From positions 2,418,001-2,482,000 of the forward strand of contig OZ223259.1 in the NCBI GenBank assembly GCA_965140555.1: DNA of 64,000 nt, in the 5' to 3' direction. Numbering within the stretch: the first letter of the stretch is position 1; the number at the start of each line of letters is the position of its first letter. The notes beneath the pieces are model-generated. The model worked only from the letters and a program-made list of their open reading frames with translations, was not told where the DNA came from and did no database searches. This stretch comes from UBA1351 sp965140555 (GTDB taxonomy: Bacteria; Bacillota; Clostridia; Lachnospirales; Vallitaleaceae). Of the stretch, positions 14,701-23,118 are shown in pieces. Both the position numbers and the translations under genes were made by a program.

Positions 14701-16071
14701 ATGAAAAAAATAATGGCAATGGTACTCGTTTTTGTTATGGTAATTGCTATAGGATGTAGCAATGGCAGCAATGATAGTTCAACTTCAACAAGTGAATCCG
14801 CAGGAGATAAGACACAAGGTGATGATTCATCCGTAGATGATAAAGAGGCAAGCAATGAAACATCAAGTGATGCAACATCAGTAGAAGGAACAAAAATAAC
14901 ATTCTTGAATACAAAAGGTGAGATTCAAGCACAATTAGAAGAGGCAGCAAAGACATTTCAAGCGGATACAGGAATCGAATTAGAGATTATTCCTACAGGT
15001 GCAGGCGAATCACCCTTTGAAAAGATGACGACATTGTATAATTCAGGAAATGCACCAACAATTTCTATGATGGATGTCGGTGACCTAAGTTCTTTTGAAG
15101 AGAATATGTTGGATCTTTCCAATGAAAAATGGGTTGACGATGCTATGGATGGTAGCTTGGATGTAGCAAGAATCAATGGTAAATTACTGGCATTTCCTTT
15201 TGCTGTTGAAGGATTTGGTTTGATTTATAATCAAAATGCTGTTGAACAAGCAACGGGAGAAAGTTTTGATCCAAGTAGTATTCAATCCAAAGAAGACTTA
15301 GAAACGTTATTCAAGTCGATTCAAGACGGCGGAACAGCTCCTATTGTTATTTCACCACTTGATTGGTCTCTTGGAGCACATTACACACAAATTGCATTTG
15401 CAGAGACCGGTGGCGATACAGACGGACAAAATGCCATTATGGATGAGTTGAGAAACGGTACATTGAGTTTTTCGGACTTTGAAACGTTTAATGCATTAAT
15501 GGATACATTTGATATGATGGCAACTTATAATATTGATAAAGATGACCCATTGTCAGGAACTTATGATTCAGGAGCAGAAGCGGTTGCAACAGGTAAAGCT
15601 GCATTCTGGTTTATGGGTAACTGGGCATGGCCACAAATTAATGAGTTGCGTAATGAAGGTGACAATTTCGGTTTTATCCCTGTTCCTTTAGATAATGTGG
15701 AGATGCAAAAAATATCAGTAGGTCCAACGAAATATGTAGCTATTGATGCATCACAAAGTAGTGAAGCGCAACAACAAGCGGCGTTGACATTTTTGAATTG
15801 GTTAGTCTATGAAGAGAACGGACAAAGCGCATTGGTTGATGAGTTCAGTTTGATTCCTGCATTTACAAATATCGGACGTGTTCCTAATGATCCGTTGGCA
15901 GAATCTATTCTAGGATATATCGAGAAAGATGCTTATTACCCTATGGTATTGACATTCCCTTCAGATTACTGGTCAGAAGTCGGTGCGTTCTTCCAAGAAT
16001 ATATGGCCGGATATAGTACCCGTGATGAGTTCTATGAAAAAATGGAAGGTTATTGGAAATCAAATAAATAA
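14701..16071 (+). CDS. Sugar ABC transporter substrate-binding lipoprotein
   Basis: A 456-residue family 1 solute-binding lipoprotein. MKKIMAMVLVFVMVIAIGCS is a lipoprotein signal with the cysteine at about residue 19, followed by a long Ser/Asp/Glu-rich linker (residues 20-65). The mature part has the usual two-lobe pattern, with FWFMGNWAWPQINEL near the ligand cleft. I chose the ATG at 14701 because GGAGG ends 8 bases upstream; an earlier in-frame ATG lies before the signal. First gene of the operon with two permeases and three cytoplasmic sugar enzymes, so the ligand is probably a fructose-containing oligosaccharide (inference). No ATPase is encoded here. Confidence 0.92.
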   Translation: MKKIMAMVLVFVMVIAIGCSNGSNDSSTSTSESAGDKTQGDDSSVDDKEASNETSSDATSVEGTKITFLNTKGEIQAQLEEAAKTFQADTGIELEIIPTGAGESPFEKMTTLYNSGNAPTISMMDVGDLSSFEENMLDLSNEKWVDDAMDGSLDVARINGKLLAFPFAVEGFGLIYNQNAVEQATGESFDPSSIQSKEDLETLFKSIQDGGTAPIVISPLDWSLGAHYTQIAFAETGGDTDGQNAIMDELRNGTLSFSDFETFNALMDTFDMMATYNIDKDDPLSGTYDSGAEAVATGKAAFWFMGNWAWPQINELRNEGDNFGFIPVPLDNVEMQKISVGPTKYVAIDASQSSEAQQQAALTFLNWLVYEENGQSALVDEFSLIPAFTNIGRVPNDPLAESILGYIEKDAYYPMVLTFPSDYWSEVGAFFQEYMAGYSTRDEFYEKMEGYWKSNK

Positions 16072-16077
16072 AATGGA

Positions 16078-16103
16078 TGAAGGTGGCTTGACAGCCACCT
16101 TCA
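16078..16103 (+). repeat. Hairpin after the binding-protein gene
   Basis: TGAAGGTGGCT (16078-16088) pairs perfectly with AGCCACCTTCA (16093-16103). There is no T run, so it more likely stabilises the 3' end of the binding-protein message than terminates transcription. Confidence 0.7.
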
Positions 16104-16139
16104 TATAACGATAATTAAGCATCAGAGAGAGGTGTTAGG

Positions 16140-17024
16140 ATGAAGAAAAAAAACAAAACCCAGAAACACATAGCAAACTACTTACTGTATGCAGGTGTAA
16201 GTACGTTTGCTTTTGTCACTGTTATGATTGTTCCCTTTATATATGGTATCTATTTAACCTTTACCGATTGGGACGGATTGTCCAAAACCATAAATTTTGT
16301 GGGGCTGTCCAATTACATTGAAGTATTTAAGGATGACGTTTTTTGGTCATCTATGGTAATTACATTAAAATATGTCTTCTTCGTCGTTGTCATTACCAAT
16401 ATTATTGCATTCTTTTTAGCCTTTATCCTAACGAGTGGCTTAAAATTTGAGAATATATTCAGATCAGGATTTTTCACTCCGAACTTATTGGGTGGTATTG
16501 TTTTGGGGTTTGTATGGGAATTCATTTTTTCATCCGTTATGACCTATGCCGGGGATTCCTTGGGCATTGACTTTCTATCTAAATCGTGGTTGGGGAATCC
16601 GGACAAGGCATTCTGGGCCATGGTTATCGTTACTGTGTGGCAGTTATCCGGTTACTTGATGATTATCTATATTGCCGGATTTACAGGAATTCCAAAATCT
16701 GTATTGGAAGCGGCTAAAATTGATGGGGCATCCGGTTTCCGAAAGATTAGAAGTATTGTTATCCCTCTTATGGTCAATGCTTTTACTATTTGTATATTTT
16801 TGAGTCTGCAACGTGCCTTCATGGTCTATGATTTGAACCTGGCATTAACAGAAGGTGGACCGTTTAATACAACCCGAATGGTGTCCATGTATGTCTACAA
16901 TAAGGCATTCTTATCTCAAGAATATGGAATAGGTCAATCAGAAGCTTTTGTCTTATTCATTATTGTGGCAGCAGTAACTACAGCTCAAGTGCGATTTAGC
17001 AAGAGTAAGGAGGTCGAAGCATAA
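16140..17024 (+). CDS. Sugar ABC permease (MalF type)
   Basis: A 294-residue inner membrane permease with six predicted helices, beginning MKKKNKTQKHIANYLLYAGV after GAGAGGTG. It carries the EAA loop LEAAKIDGASGFRKIRSIVI (about residues 194-213) for contact with the ATPase and the family motif LTEGGPFNTTRMVSMYVYNK. It forms the transmembrane channel together with the next gene. Its stop codon overlaps the start of that gene (TAATG), giving coupled translation. The substrate is inferred from the operon only. Confidence 0.92.
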   Translation: MKKKNKTQKHIANYLLYAGVSTFAFVTVMIVPFIYGIYLTFTDWDGLSKTINFVGLSNYIEVFKDDVFWSSMVITLKYVFFVVVITNIIAFFLAFILTSGLKFENIFRSGFFTPNLLGGIVLGFVWEFIFSSVMTYAGDSLGIDFLSKSWLGNPDKAFWAMVIVTVWQLSGYLMIIYIAGFTGIPKSVLEAAKIDGASGFRKIRSIVIPLMVNAFTICIFLSLQRAFMVYDLNLALTEGGPFNTTRMVSMYVYNKAFLSQEYGIGQSEAFVLFIIVAAVTTAQVRFSKSKEVEA

Positions 17025-17851
17025 TGAAGAGAAAACAGAAGCTTACAGGAGCCGGGAAGTTTATCTTTATCACAATCCTGTTTATTATCTATATTATTCC
17101 ATTCTTTTTCGTGCTTACGAACTCATTAAAAAGCCGAACGGAAATTATATCAAATCCCGTAAAGATGCCGGGCGCGTTAAATTTTGACAATTATGTCCAA
17201 GCCTATGAGAAAATGAATTTTCTTTCTGCAATTAGTAATTCAATGTTTATAACATTGTTGAGTGTGTTGCTCATTGTATTTTTCTCAGCCATGACGTCCT
17301 ACTATTTTGTTCGTGTTAGAACGCGTTTTAATAGTTTTATGTTTATCTTGATGGTTACATCCATGATCATACCGTTTCAAGGTATTATGATTCCTTTAGT
17401 TAATATCTATGGGAAGTTAGACATGCTCGATAGTAGGTTAACTCTCATATTTATGTATCTCGGGTTTGGTACGTCCTTGGCAGTCTTTATGTACCATGGA
17501 TTTATTAAGAATATACCTCTATCATTAGAAGAAGCAGCGATGATTGATGGGGCGACGCGGTTTAGGACGTTTTTACTCATTGTTCTCCCTTTATTAAAAC
17601 CAATCACAATGACCATTGTTACCCTTGATGTTCTATGGATATGGAATGACTTTCTCTTGCCTTCCCTTGTACTTCAGTCAGGATTTAAGAGGACGTTGCC
17701 CCTATCCACCTATTTCTTCTTCGGTACATATACAGTGGATTACGGATTATTAATGGCAGGTCTTATGTTGACCATTATTCCGATTATTATAATGTATGCA
17801 TTCCTACAAAAACATATTATTGCAGGTGTTATGCAAGGATCGATCAAGTAA
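17024..17851 (+). CDS. Sugar ABC permease (MalG type)
   Basis: A 275-residue permease with six predicted helices. The EAA loop is LEEAAMIDGATRFRTFLLIV (about residues 167-186) and the C terminus HIIAGVMQGSIK is typical of the MalG branch. It overlaps the preceding permease by one base, with AAGGAGG 13-19 bases before its ATG inside the upstream gene. The next gene, encoding the kinase-phosphorylase fusion, begins 33 bp after its stop with AAGGAG in between, so transport and the first intracellular enzyme are on one transcript. Confidence 0.92.
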   Translation: MKRKQKLTGAGKFIFITILFIIYIIPFFFVLTNSLKSRTEIISNPVKMPGALNFDNYVQAYEKMNFLSAISNSMFITLLSVLLIVFFSAMTSYYFVRVRTRFNSFMFILMVTSMIIPFQGIMIPLVNIYGKLDMLDSRLTLIFMYLGFGTSLAVFMYHGFIKNIPLSLEEAAMIDGATRFRTFLLIVLPLLKPITMTIVTLDVLWIWNDFLLPSLVLQSGFKRTLPLSTYFFFGTYTVDYGLLMAGLMLTIIPIIIMYAFLQKHIIAGVMQGSIK

Positions 17852-17884
17852 TATAATACTATCCAGATAAAGGAGTGAAATAAA

Positions 17885-20497
17885 TTGACAATACAACAAT
17901 TACATGAAGCGACTCTGAGACCCTATGAGTATCCTGTCGCAAAGGATTACAATTTGATTCCTAAAGGGGATATGCCCGGAGATAAGATTCAAATTGATGA
18001 CACCCATATAGCAAAGGCGAGGACTGTATTCCCTCTACTTGTAAAAAAAATGAAGGATTGGGCAGAAGAACATAAAAATCTTAAGCCGGTGCTTTCCGTT
18101 CATGGGGGGTCAGGTGTAGGTAAATCTGAAATCGGAGCACTTCTTGGTTATTACTTAACCGATGCCGGGTTGAAAACTTATGTTTTATCAGGAGACAATT
18201 ATCCAAGACGTATGCCGATATATAATGATGCAGAACGTTTGAGGATTTACAGAACGGCGGGAATGAGAGCCCTTGTGGTTCATGGGTTCGTTGCGGATGA
18301 TATAAAAAACGAGCTTGCAACGTTACAACAGGACGGGCAAGATGCAGATTCGACGTTGTGCAAAGAACATCCGTGGCTAAAGGTTTATCAGACGGCGGCA
18401 AAGAGAGCATTATCGGACTATTTGGGGAGTTATCAAGAAATTGACTTTGATGAAATCAATGCACTTATTGAGCGTTTCAAAAAAGGTGATACCGAATTAG
18501 AACTCAAAAGAATGGGACGAGAAGATCATGAACTTTGGTATGATTGTGTCTCAATGACAGATGTTGATGTACTTATTATTGAGTGGACACATGGGAATAA
18601 CGACCATTTAAAGGGCGTTGATCTTCCCATATTACTCAATAGTACACCGGAAGAGACCTTGGAACATCGACGACAACGCAATAGGGATAAAGGCGTGGAT
18701 AGCCCATTTACAACAACGGTCTTGGAACTGGAGCAACGAAAGCTTATGTCCCAAGCCCATCGAGCAGCTATTATTGTCACGAAGAAAGGTGAACTCATCG
18801 ATTACAATCAATTGGTGCATTTGGATACAGGCAAGTCAAAACAATTGCAACCCATGCTAAACGTTTATCCGGATAGTATCGGAGGTAATTTGGACGGACT
18901 CATCAAATGGCTGGAAGATGATCGTATGCACAATACCTTCGGTGGCTTGTATCTATTGCCGAGTATCTTCCATTCCGATTTGGATCGTGGTTTCTCAGTC
19001 ATTGAATATGCTTTGAATAAAGAATATGCTTCAGAACAGTCGATGGATTATTTGAGTGAAATGGGACTCAACTATAAATTTGACATGGTGCTCAATCATG
19101 CCTCGGTGCTAAGCCCTCAATTTCAAGATATTGTGAAGAACGGTTCTTCTTCTGAATTTATGGACTTTTTCATTCCATGGAATCATTTCTGGGAGGGTTA
19201 TGGCAAACGTATGGAAGATGGACATATCGTACCGGATGAAATCTATACGGAGTCTATGTTTTTCAGAAAACCGGGGATGCCCATTTTGAAGGTAAGAACA
19301 GAGACGGATGAAGTCATACCTTTTTGGAATACTTTTTACCAAGATGTGCAATTTCGACTACCTCTTGTGACGCAAGTCATGGAATCCTGCCATGTTCAAT
19401 ATCAAAAGGCCATCGAATTATTAAACTTTATGCAAGAGGCAATGGATGAAGGAAAAGAGCCGGAGGCGTTTGAATGGGAACGTTATGGTTATGATGCTTA
19501 TCGGTCAAGCCTTATTCGTCTTTTGAATAAGAATGTTGTCTATCTGGGACAGTTGGATTTGAATGTCAAATCTCCATTGGTATGGGAATTCTATGAAAAA
19601 ACATTGCGACAATTGGCAGCATACGGAGCAGATATTGTAAGGCTTGATGCATTTGCCTATGCGGCAAAAGAACCGGGCAAGAGAAACTTCTTCAATGAAC
19701 CGGAGACATGGGATATTCTTGAACGGCTATATCGTATAGCAAAAGGATGGGGTATTTCGTTACTGCCGGAGATACATGCAAGTTATGAAGAAGCGATTTA
19801 TCGTAAGATAGCCCAAAAGGGCTACATGATTTATGATTTCTTCCTACCGGGGCTTATATTGGATGCTTTTGAACAAGGATCTTTTGTAAATCTTAAGCAA
19901 TGGATTACGGAGATTTTAGATGAAGGCTATCAGACGGTCAACATGCTAGGATGCCATGATGGTATTCCACTTCTTGACCTCAAAGGACTGCTGACGGAGG
20001 ATGCCATTAAGAATCTGATTGATACCGTTGTAGGACGAGGCGGAAAGGTCAAGGACTTACATGGTAAGAAGAATATATACTATCAAGTGAATGCAACCTA
20101 TTACAGTGCATTGGGTGAAGATCCGCAACGAATGGTTATGGCCAGAGCTATTCAAATGTTTATGCCGGGTAAACCTCAAGTCTGGTACTTGGATATTTTG
20201 AATGGAAAGAATGACTTGGATGCCGTTGAAAAAGCAGGAAGCGGTGGACATAAGGAAATTAATCGAACGAATGTATCCGTAGAGGAAGCATTGGAGAAGA
20301 TAAGTGAGGATGCTGTTAAGGAGCAACTCCGTTTGATACAGTTGCGTCAAAGACATTCTGTATTTAATGAACAAGCTCAAATACGCCTATTGGATACGCC
20401 AAATCATGTTCTGGGAATTACTTGGACACATGAAGGTAAGGGATTGACCCTTCATATGAATCTGGAAGACAATTCGGTGCACGTAGAGGAGAATTAG
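17885..20497 (+). CDS. P-loop kinase fused to a GH13_18 sucrose-phosphorylase-like enzyme
   Basis: 870 residues in two parts. Residues about 70-330 form a uridine kinase/phosphoribulokinase-like P-loop kinase, with Walker A GGSGVGKS at 74-81, LSGDNYPRRMP and a lid-like RRQRNRDKGVDSP. Residues about 345-870 resemble GH13 subfamily 18, which splits glucosides with phosphate to alpha-glucose 1-phosphate. The nucleophile Asp588 is in VRLDAFAYAAKEPG, the acid/base Glu629 in PEIHASY, and the stabilising Asp692 in CHDGIPLLD, so catalysis is expected to be intact. About 65 extra residues (485-550) lie between FWNTFYQDV and YLGQLDLN, where classical sucrose phosphorylases have a short link. The start is TTG after AAAGGAG. 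Possible substrates are sucrose, sucrose 6F-phosphate or glucosylglycerate; the kinase substrate is unknown. Confidence 0.85.
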   Translation: MTIQQLHEATLRPYEYPVAKDYNLIPKGDMPGDKIQIDDTHIAKARTVFPLLVKKMKDWAEEHKNLKPVLSVHGGSGVGKSEIGALLGYYLTDAGLKTYVLSGDNYPRRMPIYNDAERLRIYRTAGMRALVVHGFVADDIKNELATLQQDGQDADSTLCKEHPWLKVYQTAAKRALSDYLGSYQEIDFDEINALIERFKKGDTELELKRMGREDHELWYDCVSMTDVDVLIIEWTHGNNDHLKGVDLPILLNSTPEETLEHRRQRNRDKGVDSPFTTTVLELEQRKLMSQAHRAAIIVTKKGELIDYNQLVHLDTGKSKQLQPMLNVYPDSIGGNLDGLIKWLEDDRMHNTFGGLYLLPSIFHSDLDRGFSVIEYALNKEYASEQSMDYLSEMGLNYKFDMVLNHASVLSPQFQDIVKNGSSSEFMDFFIPWNHFWEGYGKRMEDGHIVPDEIYTESMFFRKPGMPILKVRTETDEVIPFWNTFYQDVQFRLPLVTQVMESCHVQYQKAIELLNFMQEAMDEGKEPEAFEWERYGYDAYRSSLIRLLNKNVVYLGQLDLNVKSPLVWEFYEKTLRQLAAYGADIVRLDAFAYAAKEPGKRNFFNEPETWDILERLYRIAKGWGISLLPEIHASYEEAIYRKIAQKGYMIYDFFLPGLILDAFEQGSFVNLKQWITEILDEGYQTVNMLGCHDGIPLLDLKGLLTEDAIKNLIDTVVGRGGKVKDLHGKKNIYYQVNATYYSALGEDPQRMVMARAIQMFMPGKPQVWYLDILNGKNDLDAVEKAGSGGHKEINRTNVSVEEALEKISEDAVKEQLRLIQLRQRHSVFNEQAQIRLLDTPNHVLGITWTHEGKGLTLHMNLEDNSVHVEEN

Positions 20498-20499
20498 AC

Positions 20500-21888
20500 A
20501 TGGATATAGGTGATACGTATCGACCGTTAGTACATTTTACAGCCCTTAAGAATTGGTTAAACGATCCAAATGGGTGGAGCTACTATAATGGAGAATACCA
20601 TCTTTTCTATCAACACAACCCCTATTCTGTTGAATGGGGGAATATGTCTTGGGGGCATGCTATAACCAAGGATTTTGTTCACTGGAGACACTTACCGTTG
20701 GCTATGGTGCGAGATCAAGACTATGATGCATCCGGGGTTTTCTCAGGCAGTGCCATTGTCGAAGATAACAAGCATTACCTTTTATATACAGGGGTTGCAA
20801 ATGAACAGTTTGACTATGAGCAATCTCAATGTATGGCGGTTTCACAAGATGGTATTAATTACACGAAGTATACAATAAATCCTGTTCTACGGCCTAACGG
20901 AAAGACGAATAGCCTCCTTGACTACAGAGATCCTAAGCTTTGGAAAACGGGGTCAAACTATACCTTTGTACTATCAACCAAAGATGACAAAGGCGGTAAA
21001 GTGGAAGTCTATAACATGACGTCTTTAGAGGAGCCGACGGCAATTTCCTATAGAGGAGCTTTTCAGAATGAAGGGTTTGGCTATATGTGGGAATGTCCGG
21101 ATTACTTTGAATTAGATGGGCAAGGCATCATGATTTTTTCTGTGATGGGTGGAGGACACGCTCTAGGATATCGGGAAGATAACCTGACATATATTGGGAA
21201 CGTTCCCCTTTTAGATACACTAGAGGAAGGTTTCAATGAGCCGATTAAAGCTATCGAATTAATGGATTATGGGACGGATTTTTATGCGCCGCAATCCATG
21301 GTGACACCGGATCATAGACGTCTTGTTATTGGATGGTTACGGATGCAAAAACCAATGGCTAACTCCGATTGGACGGGGATGATGACGGTACCAAGAGAAA
21401 TAACCCTTCGTGACAACACCATCTATTATCAGCCGTGTCAAGAGATTCTTGATGTATTTCAACAGCCAGTAAAGGCCATAAATGGAAGTGAGGATACCTA
21501 CTCTTATCATAATAGTGCAGCGTATAAGATTGATTGCAAAGGGAGCGCAAATAGAGATATGGCCATCTATTTGAAAAGCCAAGATCAGGAAGCTTATGAG
21601 ATGCCGATGATGCAGATTGATTACGCTAGTGAACAGGATTCGGTCATTGTAACGGTTCATGGGGAAGGTGGAGAAAGTGCCATATATAAGGCACCGATTC
21701 ATAATACGGACGAAGAGCAAATGACTATTTTGTTGGATCGTTCTGTCATAGAGGTATATATAAATGGGGGACGTTCCGTGATAAGTGTGGCATCCTTATT
21801 ATTGCCGATGTCAGGAGAACTGCATATTGATGCAGAAGAATGGACAATCATGTGTTATGACGGGAAAGAAGGATGGTCTGATGTATAA
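20500..21888 (+). CDS. GH32 beta-fructofuranosidase (sucrose/sucrose-6-phosphate hydrolase type)
   Basis: A 462-residue cytoplasmic GH32 enzyme that hydrolyses terminal beta-fructosyl residues. The three catalytic motifs are present: WLNDPNG with nucleophile Asp22, DYRDPKLW with the transition-state Asp, and MWECPDYFEL with the acid/base Glu. The C-terminal beta-sandwich ends with LLDRSVIEVYINGGR, typical of the family. There is no signal peptide. The ATG at 20500 lies two bases after the fusion-gene stop, with GAGGAG overlapping that gene. It overlaps the GH172 gene by 8 bp. In this context it probably cleaves sucrose, inulobiose or similar short fructosides. Confidence 0.94.
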   Translation: MDIGDTYRPLVHFTALKNWLNDPNGWSYYNGEYHLFYQHNPYSVEWGNMSWGHAITKDFVHWRHLPLAMVRDQDYDASGVFSGSAIVEDNKHYLLYTGVANEQFDYEQSQCMAVSQDGINYTKYTINPVLRPNGKTNSLLDYRDPKLWKTGSNYTFVLSTKDDKGGKVEVYNMTSLEEPTAISYRGAFQNEGFGYMWECPDYFELDGQGIMIFSVMGGGHALGYREDNLTYIGNVPLLDTLEEGFNEPIKAIELMDYGTDFYAPQSMVTPDHRRLVIGWLRMQKPMANSDWTGMMTVPREITLRDNTIYYQPCQEILDVFQQPVKAINGSEDTYSYHNSAAYKIDCKGSANRDMAIYLKSQDQEAYEMPMMQIDYASEQDSVIVTVHGEGGESAIYKAPIHNTDEEQMTILLDRSVIEVYINGGRSVISVASLLLPMSGELHIDAEEWTIMCYDGKEGWSDV

Positions 21889-22975
21889 TAGCAATCGGGT
21901 GGATATTGGAAGGCTTCAACATGGAAACTCAAGATCTATTACTGCTGAAAATCCAACAGGGGAAAGAGGCAATGGGGGCAAGACGTCGAGCGCATTGGGA
22001 GTAGGTCGAAAAGGACGACCGTGCATAGATATACTGGAGCCGGGGCAAATATATGATCTTGCAACCATTAGTGGCTCGGGTGAGATTCGCCATATTTGGA
22101 TGACAGTAACTGATCGAACGGCGAAAGATTACTTTGTATTGTCTGATTTAGTATTACGGATGTATTGGGACGATTCGGATATACCCTCTGTTGAGTGTCC
22201 GTTAGGTGATTTCTTTTGCTGTGGATTTGCAAGAGAAGCAAGAATTGAATCGTTGCCCGTTGTGGTTAATCCGAGGCGAGGATTTAATATGTATTTACCT
22301 ATGCCATTTAATAAAAAAGCGAGGATAACCATTGAAAATCAACATGAAACAGCAGTTCCCGGTTTTTTTTACCAAATTGATTATGTTGAATTTGATGATG
22401 TCCAAAAAGATATCGCTTATTTTCATGCTATATGGCGTCGAGAACGTATAACGCAACAGGGAGTAGATTTTGTCATCAATGATGAAATGAGAGGTATGGG
22501 GCATTATATAGGGACTTATATGGCGCTTACCACATTGGAGAGATACTGGTGGGGTGAGGGAGAATTCAAGTTCTATATTGATGAAGATGAAGAGTATCCC
22601 ACTATCTGCGGGACAGGGACAGAAGATTATTTTGGTGGGGCATGGAGTTTTGCATCTTTTGAGCAAGAAGAAATGTATGAGACGACATACTCGACACCAT
22701 TTCTAGGATATCCATATTATTCGAAGAAGGATGATATATACAGCGATTATCATAATAACGATGTTCCCGTTCAGAGGGGGTTATACCGTTGGCATTTGAT
22801 GGATCCTGTGATGTTTAAGAAAAGAATGAAAGTGACTGTACAGCAAATGGGTTCATCTCATCAAGGCCTTTTTGAGAGACAAGATGATGTAGCCTGTGTA
22901 TCCTATTGGTATCAAGATTTGCCATCCCAGGTACATAAGGAGCTTGAGAAAAAGGAATATCGGTGGCCAAGATAA
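21881..22975 (+). CDS. GH172 (DUF2961) glycoside hydrolase
   Basis: A 364-residue protein of the DUF2961 family, now glycoside hydrolase family 172. Founding members include a Bifidobacterium dentium alpha-D-fructofuranosidase that makes and opens difructose dianhydride I, and alpha-D-arabinofuranosidases. The conserved WWGEGEFKFYID and GTGTEDYFGGAWSF segments (about residues 222-255) contain the glutamates expected to be catalytic. ATG 21881 follows AAGGA and overlaps the GH32 stop by 8 bp, so the two are coupled. Opening of difructose dianhydride to inulobiose followed by GH32 hydrolysis to fructose would explain the pairing (inference). No signal peptide is visible. Confidence 0.85.
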   Translation: MYNSNRVDIGRLQHGNSRSITAENPTGERGNGGKTSSALGVGRKGRPCIDILEPGQIYDLATISGSGEIRHIWMTVTDRTAKDYFVLSDLVLRMYWDDSDIPSVECPLGDFFCCGFAREARIESLPVVVNPRRGFNMYLPMPFNKKARITIENQHETAVPGFFYQIDYVEFDDVQKDIAYFHAIWRRERITQQGVDFVINDEMRGMGHYIGTYMALTTLERYWWGEGEFKFYIDEDEEYPTICGTGTEDYFGGAWSFASFEQEEMYETTYSTPFLGYPYYSKKDDIYSDYHNNDVPVQRGLYRWHLMDPVMFKKRMKVTVQQMGSSHQGLFERQDDVACVSYWYQDLPSQVHKELEKKEYRWPR

Positions 22976-23000
22976 GAGAGAAAGTTTAAATGAGTTGCAA

Positions 23001-23042
23001 ATAAGGACATGTTTTTTTACAAATCATGTCCTTATTTTTTTT
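23001..23042 (+). terminator. Strong terminator of the fructoside operon
   Basis: ATAAGGACATG (23001-23011) pairs perfectly with CATGTCCTTAT (23025-23035), followed by eight T. It closes the operon and separates it from the rhamnose genes. Confidence 0.92.
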
Positions 23043-23118
23043 GGAAAATATAGGTAAAATAGAGGAAGAAAGAGCAGTATAGGAGATGTAAAAACCTTAA
23101 GAAAAAAGGAGTCGCATT

